Shown here in pieces: positions 34,374 through 47,749 of a stretch of 64,000 bases of DNA (positions are counted from its first letter, which is position 1; each line of letters begins with the position of its first letter). Below the pieces are notes generated by a model. The model worked only from the letters and a program-made list of their open reading frames with translations, had not been told where the DNA came from and did not search any database. The stretch lies in assembly GCA_963682175.1 (NCBI GenBank), contig OY821787.1, positions 26,762,501-26,826,500 of the forward strand, written 5' to 3'. A program made the position numbers and the translations under genes. The stretch is from Triglochin maritima (lineage: Eukaryota; Streptophyta; Magnoliopsida; Alismatales; Juncaginaceae).

Positions 34374-35402
34374 AACGAGCCAGTTTCGAGCGAGCGAACC
34401 TTGCTCGAACTCGGCTCGTTTAAATTTGTACCCGCTTGTGGCTCGGTTCAAGCACAAACATTGCGCTCGTGCTCAGCTCATTTTTGGCTCGCAAGCCGCT
34501 TGACTCGTTTGCTTGTGAGTCTGCTCGGCTCGTTGGCTCGTTTCGTTAGAAAATGATCTCTTGCTTGAGCCTGGGAATAGAAGGACAACTACTATTGACA
34601 CATATTATATATATAATATGTGTTTCTACTTAATTTTTAGCTCACATAAGTCATCATAATATCATGACTTCCCACTCATCTTATTATTGAAAATCACAAC
34701 ATTATGATTTTATTAAGTAACCAGCAAACATAGCAAACAACATTGATGTAGTACTATAACAAATCATCTTCATGCCAGCATAATCCTCTCCATTAATATC
34801 TCATTAACTCAAATTTCCCCAGTAGAAAAAATATACCTAAATAACAACGTAAACATCCATATCATCCGACTTTGCGGAAAAACGAGGAGCATATATTTTC
34901 ATCTGTTACATCAAACATCCAAATAAACAAAATCATCACCTCAGAAAAAAATTGACATTCAAGTCATCAATAATGGGAGGATTGGGAGGATTTGCAATGG
35001 AGGTTGGAGCAAGATGGGTAGAGTATACGATTTTAGGGTTAAGGATAAGGTAGTAAGGTAAAATGGTAAATGAGTATTTGGTAAATGTTAAATGGGTATT
35101 TGGATAACTGGATTTGGTAAATGGCAATGGGTAAATGGATAGATGTATATTTGTAGTGTACATGTCGTGTATGTATATGAATGTATGCTCATTTGCATAT
35201 ATATATATATGAGCAATCGAGTCGAGCGAGTGAGTAAGCTAACGAGCAAGCAGGGTTTCGCTCAGCTCAGCTCATTTCTGTTCCCGAGCGGATATTTTGG
35301 CTCATGCTCGACTCGTTAATAATCAAGCCGAGCTGTTTAGCGAGCAAAAACTAGCGAGTCGCGAGTGAGTTAGGGAGCGCGACCAGAAACTTACAACCTT
35401 TT
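34374..35402. mobile_element. hAT-like non-autonomous element rich in GCTCG
   Basis: Starts TAGGGTTGTAAACGAGC and ends near CTTACAACCTTTTA. Subterminal regions (34380-34560 and 35210-35390) are inverted and full of GCTCG/CGAGC. Flanks AACTATAC (34366-34373) and AACTGTAT (35403-35410) match at 6 of 8, compatible with an old 8-bp TSD. Confidence 0.65.
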
Positions 35403-35492
35403 AACTGTATCGTTTCCATTATCTGATATTGTGACATAATAATTAACAATGCGTTAGATTTGACACCCTTGTAAACTTGACATCCCCTCCAA

Positions 35493-36249
35493 GGACACCC
35501 TCAATGTGTGCCCAACAAAATGCCTCAACGGGAGTTCAAAAAAGGCAGGAGACCACCACGGTTGCGAGGAATTCATGACCCGAATGGAGGCCGGAGGCCA
35601 CATGGCCCCACCTATTGGGATTTTTTTATTTTTTATTTTAATTAGTTTTAGTTTTTATTTTATATTTAGTTATAAATAATTTATTATACTAGATAGAGAG
35701 ACTTGGATTTTTTTTATTGGATAAAATAACTTAAATGTTCAGCAGTCTTTTTCCTTCGTATCATTTGGAGGTCGATCTTGGATAAAATTAAAAAAATCAA
35801 AAAATAAAAACATATTATTTTAAAAATTATTTTAAAAACAAAAACAAAAAAGACTATTGCAATTACTTTAATAATATTGATTACATTGTAATGTTAATTA
35901 AATTTGACAAATTTAATTAGAAATTACATTTTCGTAATTAATTTTGTTAAATTTCTTTGGTTGAGTGTTACCCAAAATAATTATTCACATTTAATTATAA
36001 TAATTTATGATAAATAAAAATTATGTGCTATAATTAATTGGAATGATGAAAAATTAAAAAGGGAGAAAATAAATAAGGTGAAAGTGAGAGAGTGTTGATG
36101 TGACTAGGTTGACATTTATGGGTGTGTTGTGGTTGATTAATGAATAGTAGAAAGAGAGAGACGAAAAATATCATGCTGATATGACGAAGAGAAAGAGTAC
36201 TGATTTGACTAAGTTGACATTTTGATAAATGTCATGGCAGAGGATGACC
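35493..36249. mobile_element. Harbinger-like MITE, second copy
   Basis: Begins GGACACCCTCAATG and ends GATGACC-TTA, collinear with 15899-16667 over most of its length. The left TSD (CAA) does not match TTA, so the left edge may have mutated. Confidence 0.6.
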
Positions 36250-36275
36250 TTAGTTGTCTGCACGACTTCTCACTA

Positions 36276-36480
36276 AGGGGGTGTTTGTGCATAAGAAGCC
36301 GGTGGAAAATGAATTCTGGAGGTCAAAAGGAAAGTAATGGAAAATAGACTCTAGTGGAATTAAAATTCTGTTTGACCAAATTTTGTTGTTTGTGCATTCA
36401 AATTCTGTTGTTTGTACATATCATTCGAATAATTAAGGATAATATTTTAATCCATTCAAATGTAACAACAATTAAAATAC
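36276..36480. mobile_element. Fragment of the AGGGGGTGTTTG MITE family
   Basis: AGGGGGTGTTTGTGCA marks the terminus; no matching right end was found, so it is probably truncated. Confidence 0.5.
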
Positions 36481-37429
36481 AATTGCTATAAATTCTCATC
36501 TAATAATCTGCGAACATATGCTTGTCCCTCATCGCTATAAATTCTTTCAGCTGCTATAGGTTTAAATTTTGTGCATTTGCAATGCTGAACACGTAATGCG
36601 TCATGATTAACAAATTTGTTATGGTTCTCCTCTTTTCTTCATCTTCTTCTATCACCTGCCATAATGATTTCGTTCCTTCCATTTTGAAAGTAATAGCCTG
36701 GAAATGTCACAACATGGTATTCACTTTGAAATATCAGATACAAATAATATTAAGATGATGATAACATTGATAAGCCAAAAAAATTACATCACAAAATATC
36801 ACACTAACCCAATGTCATCCAAAAAAGTACATATTATTTTTCAAGGTAAAATACATTGTTACATGTCATCCAAAGCCCACCTTAACCAATCAGCACACAT
36901 TTCATGTTCGGTTCATGACACGGGTTCCTTTTTAAACATTGAGTTTGGCTTTTTTAAGACAGTGGTTTATCCTTTTTAACCTTCTGTGTATACCATTTAA
37001 ATTTGGGGTACCCTTTTATCCTTTTTAAATAGAGAGTTTGTCCTTTTAATACATTATGTTTGTCCTTTTTAACAACATCACACATGCGGGCATCCACAAA
37101 TTATACATGTCCAAATAAATCACCTCCACCATATAAACCAAATAAAGCACATCCAAATAAACCACATAACTTTGGATTACATGCTAACATATATAACAGT
37201 AATTATAAATGTCTAAATAAACCACCTCCACCGTATAAACCAAATAAACCACCTCCACCCTATATACCAAATAAACCACATCAAAATAAACCTTTAAAGA
37301 ATGGCATGAAAAATACACATAATTTTTAACCCAAAGTCAATCATGAGAGGGAACAAGACTAAATAAACCAAATAAACCAAGTTAGAACAAGACTAATTAC
37401 TGTGACTTCAACGGGACACGAAAGGAGAC
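36481..37429. other. Low-complexity region with AAACCACCTCCACC repeats
   Basis: 36481-37050 shows nothing recognised. At 37100-37290 a unit near CCAAATAAACCACCTCCACC recurs. It opens a short Pro/Asn/Lys-rich frame (PPPPYKPNKP) that looks like extensin only by composition. Confidence 0.4.
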
Positions 37430-38468
37430 CAAGTTTGTTTAAACGTTTTGAATACCGCAAGTGCACGACGTCAGTGAAGACACAACAAGTACGAGTCGAT
37501 CCACGGGGAGGTGAGTAGCCTCTGGTTTATCCGAAATCAATTGGCAAAAAAGGGGAAAAATATTTGATTATGGTAAGCTAAACTATACTAAACTAGTAAG
37601 TAAGAAATACGAAAGAAAATCAACTAAAGATTGGAAATCAGGAAGAGAAACCCCTAAGTGGTGGAGTGTGTGCACATATGAAGTGAAATAAGTGATTAAT
37701 GACGCATGTAAGCATGTATTTGTGTGTGTCGTTTGTGTGTTTTCATGCATAGGAAGTGTCTAAAGATGTGGCAAAACCTATCAATCCATTCACACAACGT
37801 ATTAACAATTATTACTTGATTATCATAAGATTAGGCTCAGCATGAGAAGTGTCAAAAGATATGACAAGACTCATCAAAAATCATAAACTCATGTGAAGAA
37901 CAAAGCTAAACATGAGAGATGTCTAAATTTATGGCAAAACCTATCAAAACAAAGTTTCTTCAATAAATCAAGCAAGCAACTACAAATACAAATACTTAAC
38001 TAACATGTAGCATATTAAACAGGAAATGTCAGTCAATAAACATGAGGAAACTAAGCATAGGAAATGTCTAAATCTTATGGCAAAACCTATCAAAAATCTC
38101 CCAACATGTAGATGATTAAAATACCCCCAATGAACATACAAACATGTAAGTTTACACGATCAAAAATTCATCAAACATTCAAACATCACAATATATATGT
38201 ATATCATCTCCACCCCAAAGAGGGATGTAACTACTCACTAATTATTAAGCTAACTATTATGTTGAGAGATGAAAATATGTTAACTAAGTCTACTAAGATT
38301 AATGAAACGAAATTAAGCTAAGCATGCAAGAAGATAAAAGAGACAACATTAAACAAACAACAAATTATTTTACTAAATGACTCAAATTACAAGTAGCATC
38401 TCCCTACTTGAGTTTTTGCTTCAATGCTTGACTCTAAGTAGAGGCATTGATCACTAAGCAATGGGTAG
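37430..38468 (-). repeat. Outer gypsy-type LTR, left part
   Basis: Starts with TACCGCAAGTGCACGACGTC and GTCGATCCACGGGGAGG, the pattern seen at the 3' end of the gypsy LTRs at 38469 and 53109. It continues after the inserted element at 54463-54830. It is therefore a related LTR that received the inner gypsy insertion. Confidence 0.7.
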
Positions 38469-39781
38469 TGTTTAATCGTTTAAACTACCGCAAGTGCACG
38501 ATGTCGATGAAGACGTGGAAAATACGGGTTGATCCACGGGGAGGAGAGATCACTCTGGTTTTTCAGAAATCAAGTGGCAACAACAAGGGAGAAGAGTTTG
38601 TCTAAGCTAATATATGCTACACTAAACTACTAAGAAGAGAAATGCAACGGAAAGCGATTAACGATGACTTCGAACTAAACTAAAGAAACTTAAAACTAAG
38701 CTGGAATCAGTAAGAGAAAGACCCCTTATGGGGTGGAGTGATTAAACATATACAATAAGAAGGTAAGAATGCATTCCTATGGGCACAAGTGGAGGTAGTG
38801 TTTTCATGTATAGGAATCACTAACCTATTTGATTAACATTCATAAACACAAGTTGGTCATTTAAGAAACTAAACAAGCATGGGAGGTGTCTTAAGATTTG
38901 TGGCAAAACCCATCTAGTGAAGTGTTCTATTCTAACAAGCAAGCATACATTCATATTAATCAACACATTTCAAAATAAAGCATTCTTCCATTCTTAATTG
39001 CATATATAAGTATCATCTCCACCCCCCAAAAGGGAGTGGTTTTACTCACTAAACATTAAACAAACTATTACACTAAGATAAGAAAACATATTAACAGAGC
39101 TAGATTTAATAAAAGACAATTAAGCTAAGCATGCAAGAACTATAAAAGAAGCACAAAACAAAGAAAACTTTATTGATTTCAGACTCACAATACCAGTAGC
39201 ATCTCCCCACTTGAGTTTCTTGCTTCAAGGCTTTCACTTCAAGTCGAGAGAATGGCCACTAAGCATGGAGTGATTACAATAGAAGGTGAAGAGTTCTACT
39301 TATAGCCATAGAAAAAGGTAATCCGGGACAATCCCCCGGTATGAGACTAAACAAATACCAGAAATAGCCTAAATACACACTCATACACCCCATGATTTGT
39401 GGAAAACCCTATCTACAGGGTTTGGATCGCTCTGGATTTTCTTCTGGGCTTTTCTGGATGACTTTGTTTGTCTTTGATGCATCTACTTAGCTTGTTGGAG
39501 CTCCGACCCGAATATAATTTCCAAAATACTCCCCATGATGGTGTGAAGTATTCGTGTTTGCTCATTGGTCTTTCGATCTTACATTCAGGTCCTTCGATCT
39601 TGCATCTTAGTCCTTGAGTCTCTCAACTCATTCCTTTTTCATGTTTTTAGGTCTTTTTATGACTCTTCTCTTCAAACCTATTTATTTCTGAAATTCAAAC
39701 ATAAAACTCGTCACGTAGCATTGTTTAGGTGAAAGATAATGGATATAAGATACAAATATAAGCACGAAATGATGTCAATCA
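38469..39781 (-). repeat. Gypsy LTR, 3' copy
   Basis: 1,313 bp, close to 53109-54462. Against that copy it lacks 35 bp near 38812 and has a different segment near 39380-39410 where the other copy carries the GGACCGCCAATCAGCGGTCC palindrome. A likely polypurine tract (minus strand GGTGTGGGGGTATT) adjoins it at 39782-39794. Confidence 0.85.
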
Positions 39782-41630
39782 AATACCCCCACACCTAACT
39801 TTTGCTAGTCCCGAGCAAAACAAAGAAAGAGAAAAACATACGAAAAACAAGAAATCCTAACTCACTTTTGTAGGAATCACGGTTGCACTTAGCATGTGCA
39901 ACAAGTCGTTAAACCTCCTTGTCGCCAAGGAGGAGGAGTGTTGTCTCTTGAGGGTTTTCAGCGGATACACCCACAAAATCCGAACAAAGATGCATTACTC
40001 AACCTAGCTACACGACTCGTTGGACTTATTTTGTCGATCATTGGACTCGGTAATCCTATGGGCCGACTATATATATGTAATCAGTCCACACACCTAGCCT
40101 AATGAATCATTCGTGAAAGTTAATTAATGACTTAAGTGAAAGACATGGGCAACCTTAACTTCTGAAAGTGAAACATTGTGTAAAGTTCATTAAGGTTCTT
40201 ATTTGACTTCTTTTTTTCTTTTTTTCTTTTTCTTTAGAGCAGTATATTGGTTGGTGTTTGATTCTCCCAGGGTCAGGTTTTGTTCATCATTGCCTCTGAG
40301 GACTTACACTATCACGTACACCTTCCCCCAAATCTCTACATAGGGCGATCCCTACTACCCGTCTAACGGGATTTCGGTCGGTGCATCCCAAGTCAGATGA
40401 ATCGAGAACACCATGCACTAAGTCCCCTCGGACCTAATTTCCCGAGTGATAGGAGTCGTGCGAGAAGAGAGAACACCACTTATTCACTTATCTACATGGG
40501 AACCAAAACCCCTACACTTACAGTTTCACCAAAAGAGTTTAAGGGCCCTTGACTACGACAAACTTCCTTATACTAAAAGACACGAATTATTTGACTCACT
40601 AGGTTCAGGGTGGACTTCTTTATTTGTTTGAGTACTGAAACCCTATGATTACTCGTCCCCCGAGGGAAAACCGGGGTGCATCCTAACGACTCGATAAAAC
40701 CTAAAGCCAGTAATCTAGATATCCTAATGCATCATGTTCAAGACAATTTTGGGAGCTTTCTTTTTACTTTGCCTCTCAACAGTTTTGCACATGCTAAACA
40801 CACGCAAAACCCACAAAACATTTTCTTTTGCAAACACATGAAGATTTTGAAAGAAATGTGAAAATTTTAAAGCACTAGGCAAGCAAAAGAAGACAAGTCA
40901 CCCAAGGATCATGGCAAGCCGATATATCAGTATTAAATGCAACACACTAACATGACTCTAGCAGTACAACCAAAAGAAAACGAAATAAAAACAAAAAGAC
41001 ACACAAACTATGTACAAATGTGAAAACACCCCCCACACACACACACCTAATCCATGCATTATCCCCAATGAATGTGAGCATAGATACTACATGGATTTGT
41101 GCATGAGAAAGAAAAGATCTCACCAACGTGAAGCACAAAAGGAAGTTCATGGTTATGCAGATGGACACAAACCCAAATTCCACCATAACTTGTGAGATGC
41201 TAAAGAAGGGATACAAATACATCAAAGAAATGGGGCCCAAATACACAAGGGTTGGGCCCCACAACAATCATTGCTCACTGGTGGAGTTTTTTATTACTTT
41301 TTTTACAAGATATATACATCAACAAAGATATTCTCATAATCATTTGGTCAAGGAACATCAAATGAGAACATCGAGTTATACGGGCCAAATATTTGCCAAG
41401 ATGGGCAAAAACTTCACTGGTACTCTGAGGTGTCATGAGGGGTGAAAGGTCAAAGCTGAAAGGCTCGAACCCCTCATGATATTGGTTGGGTGTAGGCAAC
41501 ATGAATGAGTGAAGTTGTGTTGCCTCACTAGGGTTTCGTTGCTCCCTCCGACCAATAGGTGGGTGCATCAGAATAAGTTCCTCAAGCTCATTCGATGGAT
41601 GCAGCAGACCTGCATCACTAAGAATGGGGT
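39782..41630 (-). other. Gypsy 3' internal region, largely non-coding
   Basis: One open minus-strand stretch at 41275-41630 (ELILMHPPIGRREQRNPSEA, EVFAHLGKYLARI) is not recognised. Part of it (41262-41400) recurs diverged at 48668-48830. No reverse transcriptase or integrase motifs are visible. Confidence 0.6.
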
Positions 41631-43763
41631 TGTTGGATTTCGTGTCACTATGTATGTATATATTTAAAAAAAATTAATATAACATACAAGATCGATTTCA
41701 TATTTTCAACAATTTTTATATACATTACTTCGTGTTTATTCTAATATCATGCAATCGTACATATATTAAAATAAATCACAAAGAGATAATCATACCTAAA
41801 GGTTCTCTAAAATGTTTTGAAGATCCGGGGTCGCGTTGACCGTTGAATCGCCCGCCGATTCGCCTCCAAGTGTTCACCAAACTCTAAACAAGATTAGAGA
41901 GAAATGAGCTAGCCAATCAATCTCTAATAAGGCTTGGAATCTAGCTAATAACCCCTCTTTGAGCTCCTGAGATTTCTATCTCCCAAACTCAAAATTAATA
42001 AGAGATTTTCGTGGTGATTAGAGGAGAGATTAATGAGAGAAAGAATTTTTGCATTAACATAAACAAGTAGGAGGAGGGGTGCTTTTATAGTCATGATCTC
42101 TTGCTTATTCTCTCCTAAATTTAATCTGTAATTGCCAAATAAGCATCCTCTAAAACGTTTTAATTAAATCTAGAATTAATCCACCCATGATCTAATTAAT
42201 CTCTTAATAATTCAGGCAGAAATCGCACTGTTCGGTTGATCGAGAATTTTTCTCGGTTAACCGAACCATTCGGTTTTAACACGTGTTCGGTGCACCGTGA
42301 GCTAGACGGTCGACCGAATCTGCATGAGAAAAATTCTCTGGAAGAATTCGGACGAACCACGTCTTCTCTTCGGTCTACCGATGACTCACCAAAATTTCTC
42401 CTGGAGCATAGTCATCGGATGACCGTGTCACATTCGGTCTACCGAAAAACTTTTTCTCGGTTGACCGTTCACACTCGGTTAACTGAACCCGATTGTCCAG
42501 ACACTCTAGACAATTTCGGTCGATCAATTGTGCTTACTCGTTCCCCATTCGGTTAACCGACCCGAAGATTCCCCGGTAGACTGAACCCTGAACGGTTCAC
42601 CGTGTTTGACCCCGATTTTGCCTTTGTCAAATTTTGGATTTATTTCCAACAAAATTTGATCTTTTGGGGTTTTTAACAAATTCATAACTTATGTAATATA
42701 TTATCTTATGCAATTTTATTACATCCCATAATATATACATTTCATATGAATTTATTATGATTCTAATTATGTCAATTCTCATGACATATTGATTTTATTC
42801 GTTCACCACATGTGTCCCATTTTCATATGGAACCCAATACATCATATGAACTTAAAATCAAGCCTCTTGTTTCTCAGTTTTGTGGTGTGACCTATAGGAG
42901 GATCTAAGCCAAATTGGCAGCGATATTAAACACTTAATATCTCAAACTATAAGCGGTATCTAGCTACACATTATAGTTAACCAATTAGCATAGATGTCTT
43001 TGTTCCACCCGAACCAAAACACGATCCATTTAGTGATGTAAGTGCACCACTTGTGTCCGTCCCTTGCCTCATGATATTAAGAATATATACAAAGTAGAAA
43101 TGTGTCATCTTTGTATTCTATTCATTTCTTGATCTCTCTAAGGTAATTATAACTATGTAACTTAACTCAAGTTACATTGTGCACATTATAATTTTTCTTT
43201 ACCAGTGGGCCTACTAATATCATCTCTCAATTAAGAGGGGCAATGATAATCTTTTGACAAACTATCTTTTCCAGCACAAGTCATGTTCAACCAACTATTG
43301 CATTTATCACTATACTCATTGATAGCTTTTGACAATAATCAAATTAAGCACTTCTTGAGTGAAAAGATATAAGTCTCGTATCTTAGGATCCAAGACACAG
43401 TAAAACATTAATGACACGAAACACAATTCCATAATATTTTACTTGTTAGGTATATTTAATATATAAAAGTATTTTTTTCCTCTTTTATATACTCGTGTCG
43501 TCAATTATTTGTAGAGCTACAACAATCGATGACCAACACGACAATCTTATCTCGGTGATTAATGTTCCATGTTAATTACCATGATTGTGAATAACTTTTG
43601 ATTTATGTAAACCATTATCTTTTAGAGCTATACGGTTAAGGACCAAGCGCATCTTCCTTAATACTTCCAAAAGGAATATCATAATCAAGGAACAAAATGT
43701 TTGCACATCCAATTCATAATAATTGACATATAAAAGTAAAACTTTTAGAACACATTCCTTTCA
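41631..43763 (-). mobile_element. LTR family B, reverse orientation
   Basis: 2,133 bp, from TGTTGGATTTCG to CATTCCTTTCA, homologous throughout to 19308-21480 reversed. Palindromes at 42233-42602 precede a minus-strand TATAAAAG (42082-42089). Flanks GGGGT and AGAAA do not match, so it is not a simple solo LTR. It may be one end of an element whose other end is 48895-49182. Confidence 0.85.
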
Positions 43764-44484
43764 AGAAATGCCATTATGTTTCCGAATTGGTGCGGATTTG
43801 TCATTTCGTTGTCCTTTCCATTAGTGAATAATTCCATTAATTTCCATTGTCTTTTAATTTGTGCATGCTTGTTTAGTCTTTCGTTTCCTTTTAAGTTTAT
43901 TTAGTATTTCTTGCTTGCTTAGTGTAGTTTCATTTCAGTATTATGCTTCATTTTGTTAATATAGTTAGTGTAATGAGTAGTGAGTAGTTCCCTCCCCATT
44001 TGGGGGCTGGAGAAATATGTTATATGATCATGTAGTGTATTAAGTGTGTGTTATCTTAATCCCTTGAGCTTTATATGATTTCCATAACCATCTAATGGGT
44101 TTTCACTCTTATCTTTGATATGCTAATGCTCTTGAATGAAGCTTAGCTTATGCTTTGATTAGTGAACCTACTTTATGGGGAATGATAAGGTTAGGATATG
44201 GATGGAATTAATATTAGAAACACAATTTGTAGTGTGTGTACTCTTGTTACCTTTATCTTAGTTAATTTCTTGTATGTTTTAATGATATTGGGTTATCTTA
44301 ATTCATGTGGAGGCATAGTAGGGTCTAGTCTTTATACATGAGTTCATTTAGCTTCATTCCAATTGTTGTCTTGTATGTTTTAATGATGTAGTCTTATCTT
44401 AATTCATGTGGAGGCAAAGTTGGATGTAGTTTTATGATTTCATGCACTACATGTTGTGAGGAGCTTAATTGAATACACACACAC
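43764..44484 (+). repeat. Inverted gypsy-related LTR piece
   Basis: Contains GTAGTTCCCTCCCCATTTGG and GGCTGGAGAAATATG, the reverse of the leader motif found in the gypsy LTRs. The piece resumes after the copia insertion at 48433-48616, ending GACGACCCGTATTTGC. Orientation is opposite to the main gypsy element. Confidence 0.5.
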
Positions 44485-44760
44485 TATTGAGAATTGAACT
44501 TAATCCTATGTGGCGACTTAATCCTATGTGGCGTCCTAGTCACCCGCCACATCATCAGTGCTTGATGACACATCAAGGAGGAGATGAGTCAACACATGAG
44601 AAGACAAAAGGTTGAGGGAGTGGAAGAGACAAGAGTCTTTTCATTTTTTGAGTAATTTTCGTCCTAATTATGTATGCAATTTAAGTAGAGGGTGTAATGA
44701 TCTTCAATGATCATGTTTATGTAGTCTTTATGTTTGGAAGTTGTAGGGTCATGTAAGTGC

Positions 44761-44770
44761 CTATATAAAG
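44761..44770 (+). promoter_or_regulatory. Copia LTR TATA box
   Basis: CTATATAAAG followed by an A-rich leader. The matching box in the 3' LTR is at 48020-48029. Confidence 0.6.
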
Positions 44771-45019
44771 CACTAGAATTCACCATTTGTAACACAACAA
44801 CAACATATATCAAGCATTAGAAGTTGAGCCACGAAATTGTGTGAGAAAAGAGTGAGTATGTGAGTAGAAAAAAGGAAGAAGAGTGTGAATTGCAAAAACG
44901 GTTTTTTTGCTTTGTGAGTGTCAAGGAGAGAGCCACCTTCTTTCCTTCGTGCCCCCCAGTAACATAGATCAAGAATGGATCTAGTAGTGTCAAAAGAAGG
45001 CAAAATGAATGGTGATCTG

Positions 45020-45123
45020 GGCGGTCTAAGGCAGCGCACGAGGCGTGCCTTTTAGACCGCCAGTTGGCGGTTGGGGACCGCCAATCAGCGGTCCCTGTAG
45101 CCCAGGAGACGGGTAATCTCCTG
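45020..45123. repeat. Cluster of hairpins in the copia leader
   Basis: Three adjacent inverted repeats. GGCGGTCTAAGG pairs with CCTTTTAGACCGCC (45020-45061). GGACCGCCAATCAGCGGTCC is self-complementary (45075-45094). CAGGAGA pairs with TCTCCTG (45103-45123). They lie downstream of the TATA box and just before the primer-binding site, so they would fold in the genomic RNA. The 3' LTR keeps them (about 48278-48382). Confidence 0.8.
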
Positions 45124-45191
45124 TGGTGGGTTGATCAGTAGCTCCCCGTCCTCCTCCCGTCCTCCAACATCTGGTATCAGAGCCTCGTCCG

Positions 45192-47749
45192 ATGGGAAGC
45201 TCGGGAATGACCTCGTTTGGTCATGCGTCGTTGCCTCGATTGTCGAAAGGCAACTACGACAATTGGAGTATCCAAATGCGTGCGCTGCTGGGTGCGCATG
45301 ATGCTTGGGATCTTGTGGAGAGCGGCTTCGAGGAGGAGGCCGAGACAGGAGAAGAAACCGTCGCACAAATCAAAGCACAAAAGGAGAGAAGAGCCAAAGA
45401 TAAGAGTGCTCTCTTCCTTCTCTTCCAAGCGGTGGATGAGAGTGGCTTTGAAAAGATCGCTGAAGCGAAGACGTCGAAGGAGGCGTGGGACACCCTTGAG
45501 AGGAGCTACAAGGGTGCTGATCGAGTGAGGCAAGTGCGCCTCCAAATGCTTCGAGGCGAGTTCGAGGCGTTAAAAATGAAGGAATCGGAAGGTGTTGCCG
45601 ATTTCGTGACGAGAGTTCGCATGGTAGCGAACAAATTAAAAAGAAATGGGGAGGCGCTGACCGAAGGAAGAGTGGTGGAGAAGGTGTTGCATTCTCTCAC
45701 CGAGGACTTCGAGAATGTGGTGTGCGCAATCGAGGAATCAAAGGACCTCGAGAAAATGACTATTGATGATCTAGCTAGCTCGTTGGAGGCACACGAGCAA
45801 AGAAAGAAGAAGAAAAGACAAGATGTCTTAGAGGAGGCGTTGCAAGCGAAGATGTCGCTTAAGGAGGAGAAACCTCGCAACGTAGATCGTGGAAGTGGTC
45901 GTGATTATGGAGGCCATTCAAGAAAGAAGGAGGTCGAATGCTTCAAGTGTGGGAAGCGTGGTCATTTTGCGAAAGAATGCTGGTCGCAAAAGAAGGTGGA
46001 GGAGAGCTCCAGCCGTGTCCGTGGTGATCGCGGATCGAAGAAGGTGATTGAGTGCTTCAATTGTGGGAAGCATGGACACTACGCAAGCGAGTGTTGGTCG
46101 AAGAAAAGGGTGGAAGAAAACTCCAACCTTGTGGCCGTGGAGGAGAATGCTTGTGATGAGGATGTAGTCTTGCTTGCCGACAAAGGAATGGAAGGCGAAC
46201 AAGAAGGTGTTTGGTATCTCGATACGGGAGCAAGCAACCACATGTGTGGAAATAGACACATGTTCGCACATTTGGAGGAAGGAGTACATGGGCACATTTC
46301 GTTTGGAGATGCATCAAAGGTGCGCGTGGAAGGGAAAGGTCACATCATGATCCAAGTAAAGGATGGATCTCAAAAGCTTATCCCCAATGTGTTCTTTGTG
46401 CCCGATATGAAGACGAACATTTTAAGCATGGGACAACTCCTGGAGAAAGGGTTCACGATCTTGATGAAGGATCGACACATGACCGTGCGAGGACAAGATG
46501 GACATCTGATTGCAAAGGTAGAAATGTCCAAAAATCGAATGTTTAAATTGAATCTAACCTGTGCTCGTGCTAGATGTTTGAATGCATGCATTAAGGGAGA
46601 TTGGTTGTGGCATATGCGACTTGGACACTTGAACTTCGGCGGGATCCAAGAAATGGCGCAAAAGGGAATGGTGCATGGTCTGCCGATGACCGAATCCAAA
46701 GACGGATTTTGTGAAGGTTGCATGGTTGGAAAATTACCAAGGAAGAGTTTTCCAAAGAAAGCTGAACATAGAGCAAAGAAGGTGCTAGAGTTGGTGCATA
46801 CCGACATATGTGGACCGATCACTCCACACTCGATTAGTAAGAATCGTTATTTCTTAACGTTTATTGATGACTTTTCACGGAAAACGTGGGTGTACTTCTT
46901 GAAGGAGAAATCTGAGGCTTTTCGCATGTTCAAGAAGTTCAAGGCATATGTGGAGAAACAAAGTGGCAACAACATCAAGACATTAAGGTCTGATCGAGGA
47001 GGCGAGTTCACATCAACCGAGTTCAACAACTTTTGTGAGGAGAATGACATAAAACGCCATTTGACGGCTCCATACTCACCACAACAAAATGGTGTAGCTG
47101 AAAGGAAGAATAGAACCATCATGGACATGGTTCGAAGTATGTTGAAAAGCAAGAACGTGTCAAAAGAGCTAGGGCCGAAGCTGTGGCTTGTGCAGTGTAT
47201 ACGTTGAATCGTTGCAAAACTGCAAGTTTGGAGGGAGTAACTCCACAAGATGCTTGGAGTGGCTATAAGCCAACCGTAGCACATATGAAGGTGTTTGGAA
47301 GCACAGCATATGCACATGTACCAAAAGAAAGAAGGATAAAACTTGATGATAGGAGCATCAAGCTTGTATTTGTTGGCTATGATGAACGATCGAAAGCTTA
47401 TAGGCTTCTCGATCCAACTAACAACAAAATTGTCATTAGTCGTGATGTACAGGTTAACGAGGAGGTAACATGGGAGTCCAAAGAGGAGATTCCACAAGTG
47501 CCAAATGAAGAACAAGAAGAGGAGATAGCCAACCCCACTAATCATGAAACGGTTCCATTTGACAAACATGACGAGATGAGACCAAGGAAGTTCAAGACAC
47601 TTCGTGAAATCTATGAGACGACGAGTGAGTTGCACATGGTGTGTCTTCTCACACAAAACAAAAGCTCTGCCAATCCGCTTGTATGTGAAGTTGAGAAATC
47701 AACTTGGGATGGTAGACGGAAGAGGATTAAGTTCAAAGAGGAGTATTGA
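45192..47749 (+). pseudogene. Copia Gag-protease-integrase, one frameshift, no RT
   Basis: The first frame (45192-47207) holds a UBN2-type Gag (LSKGNYDNWSIQMRALLGAH, residues about 15-230) and two CCHC zinc knuckles (CFKCGKRGHFAKEC near 250, CFNCGKHGHYASEC near 287). It continues with an aspartic protease (WYLDTGASNHMC near 342), the GAG-preintegrase HHCC region (WLWHMRLGHLN, CEGCMVGK) and the integrase catalytic core (HTDICGPI, SDRGGEF, SPQQNGVAERKNRT). A frameshift near 47180 moves the reading to 47183-47749, which supplies the integrase C-terminal part (VFGSTAYAHVPKE, KLVFVGYDE). The second frame ends in the TGA that begins the 3' LTR, so the whole RT-RNase H region is gone. Apart from the one shift the coding sequence is well kept. 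Confidence 0.9.

Larger units (their letters stand above)
44485..45169 (+). repeat. Copia LTR, 5' copy
   Basis: Carries TATA at 44761-44769 (CTATATAAAG). The primer-binding site TGGTATCAGAGC follows at 45172-45183. Confidence 0.88.

Noticed and set aside
37060..37329. Extensin-like proline-rich ORF
   Set aside because: Low-complexity AAACCACCTCCACC repeats create it. There is no signal peptide, no support from context, and it lies beside LTR sequence.
41631..43763. Solo LTR with TSD
   Set aside because: Flanks GGGGT and AGAAA do not match, so it was listed as an LTR of uncertain status rather than a clean solo LTR.
45217..46822. Several long opposite-strand ORFs over the copia gene
   Set aside because: Antisense shadows of a well-preserved plus-strand Gag-protease-integrase frame with clear motifs.
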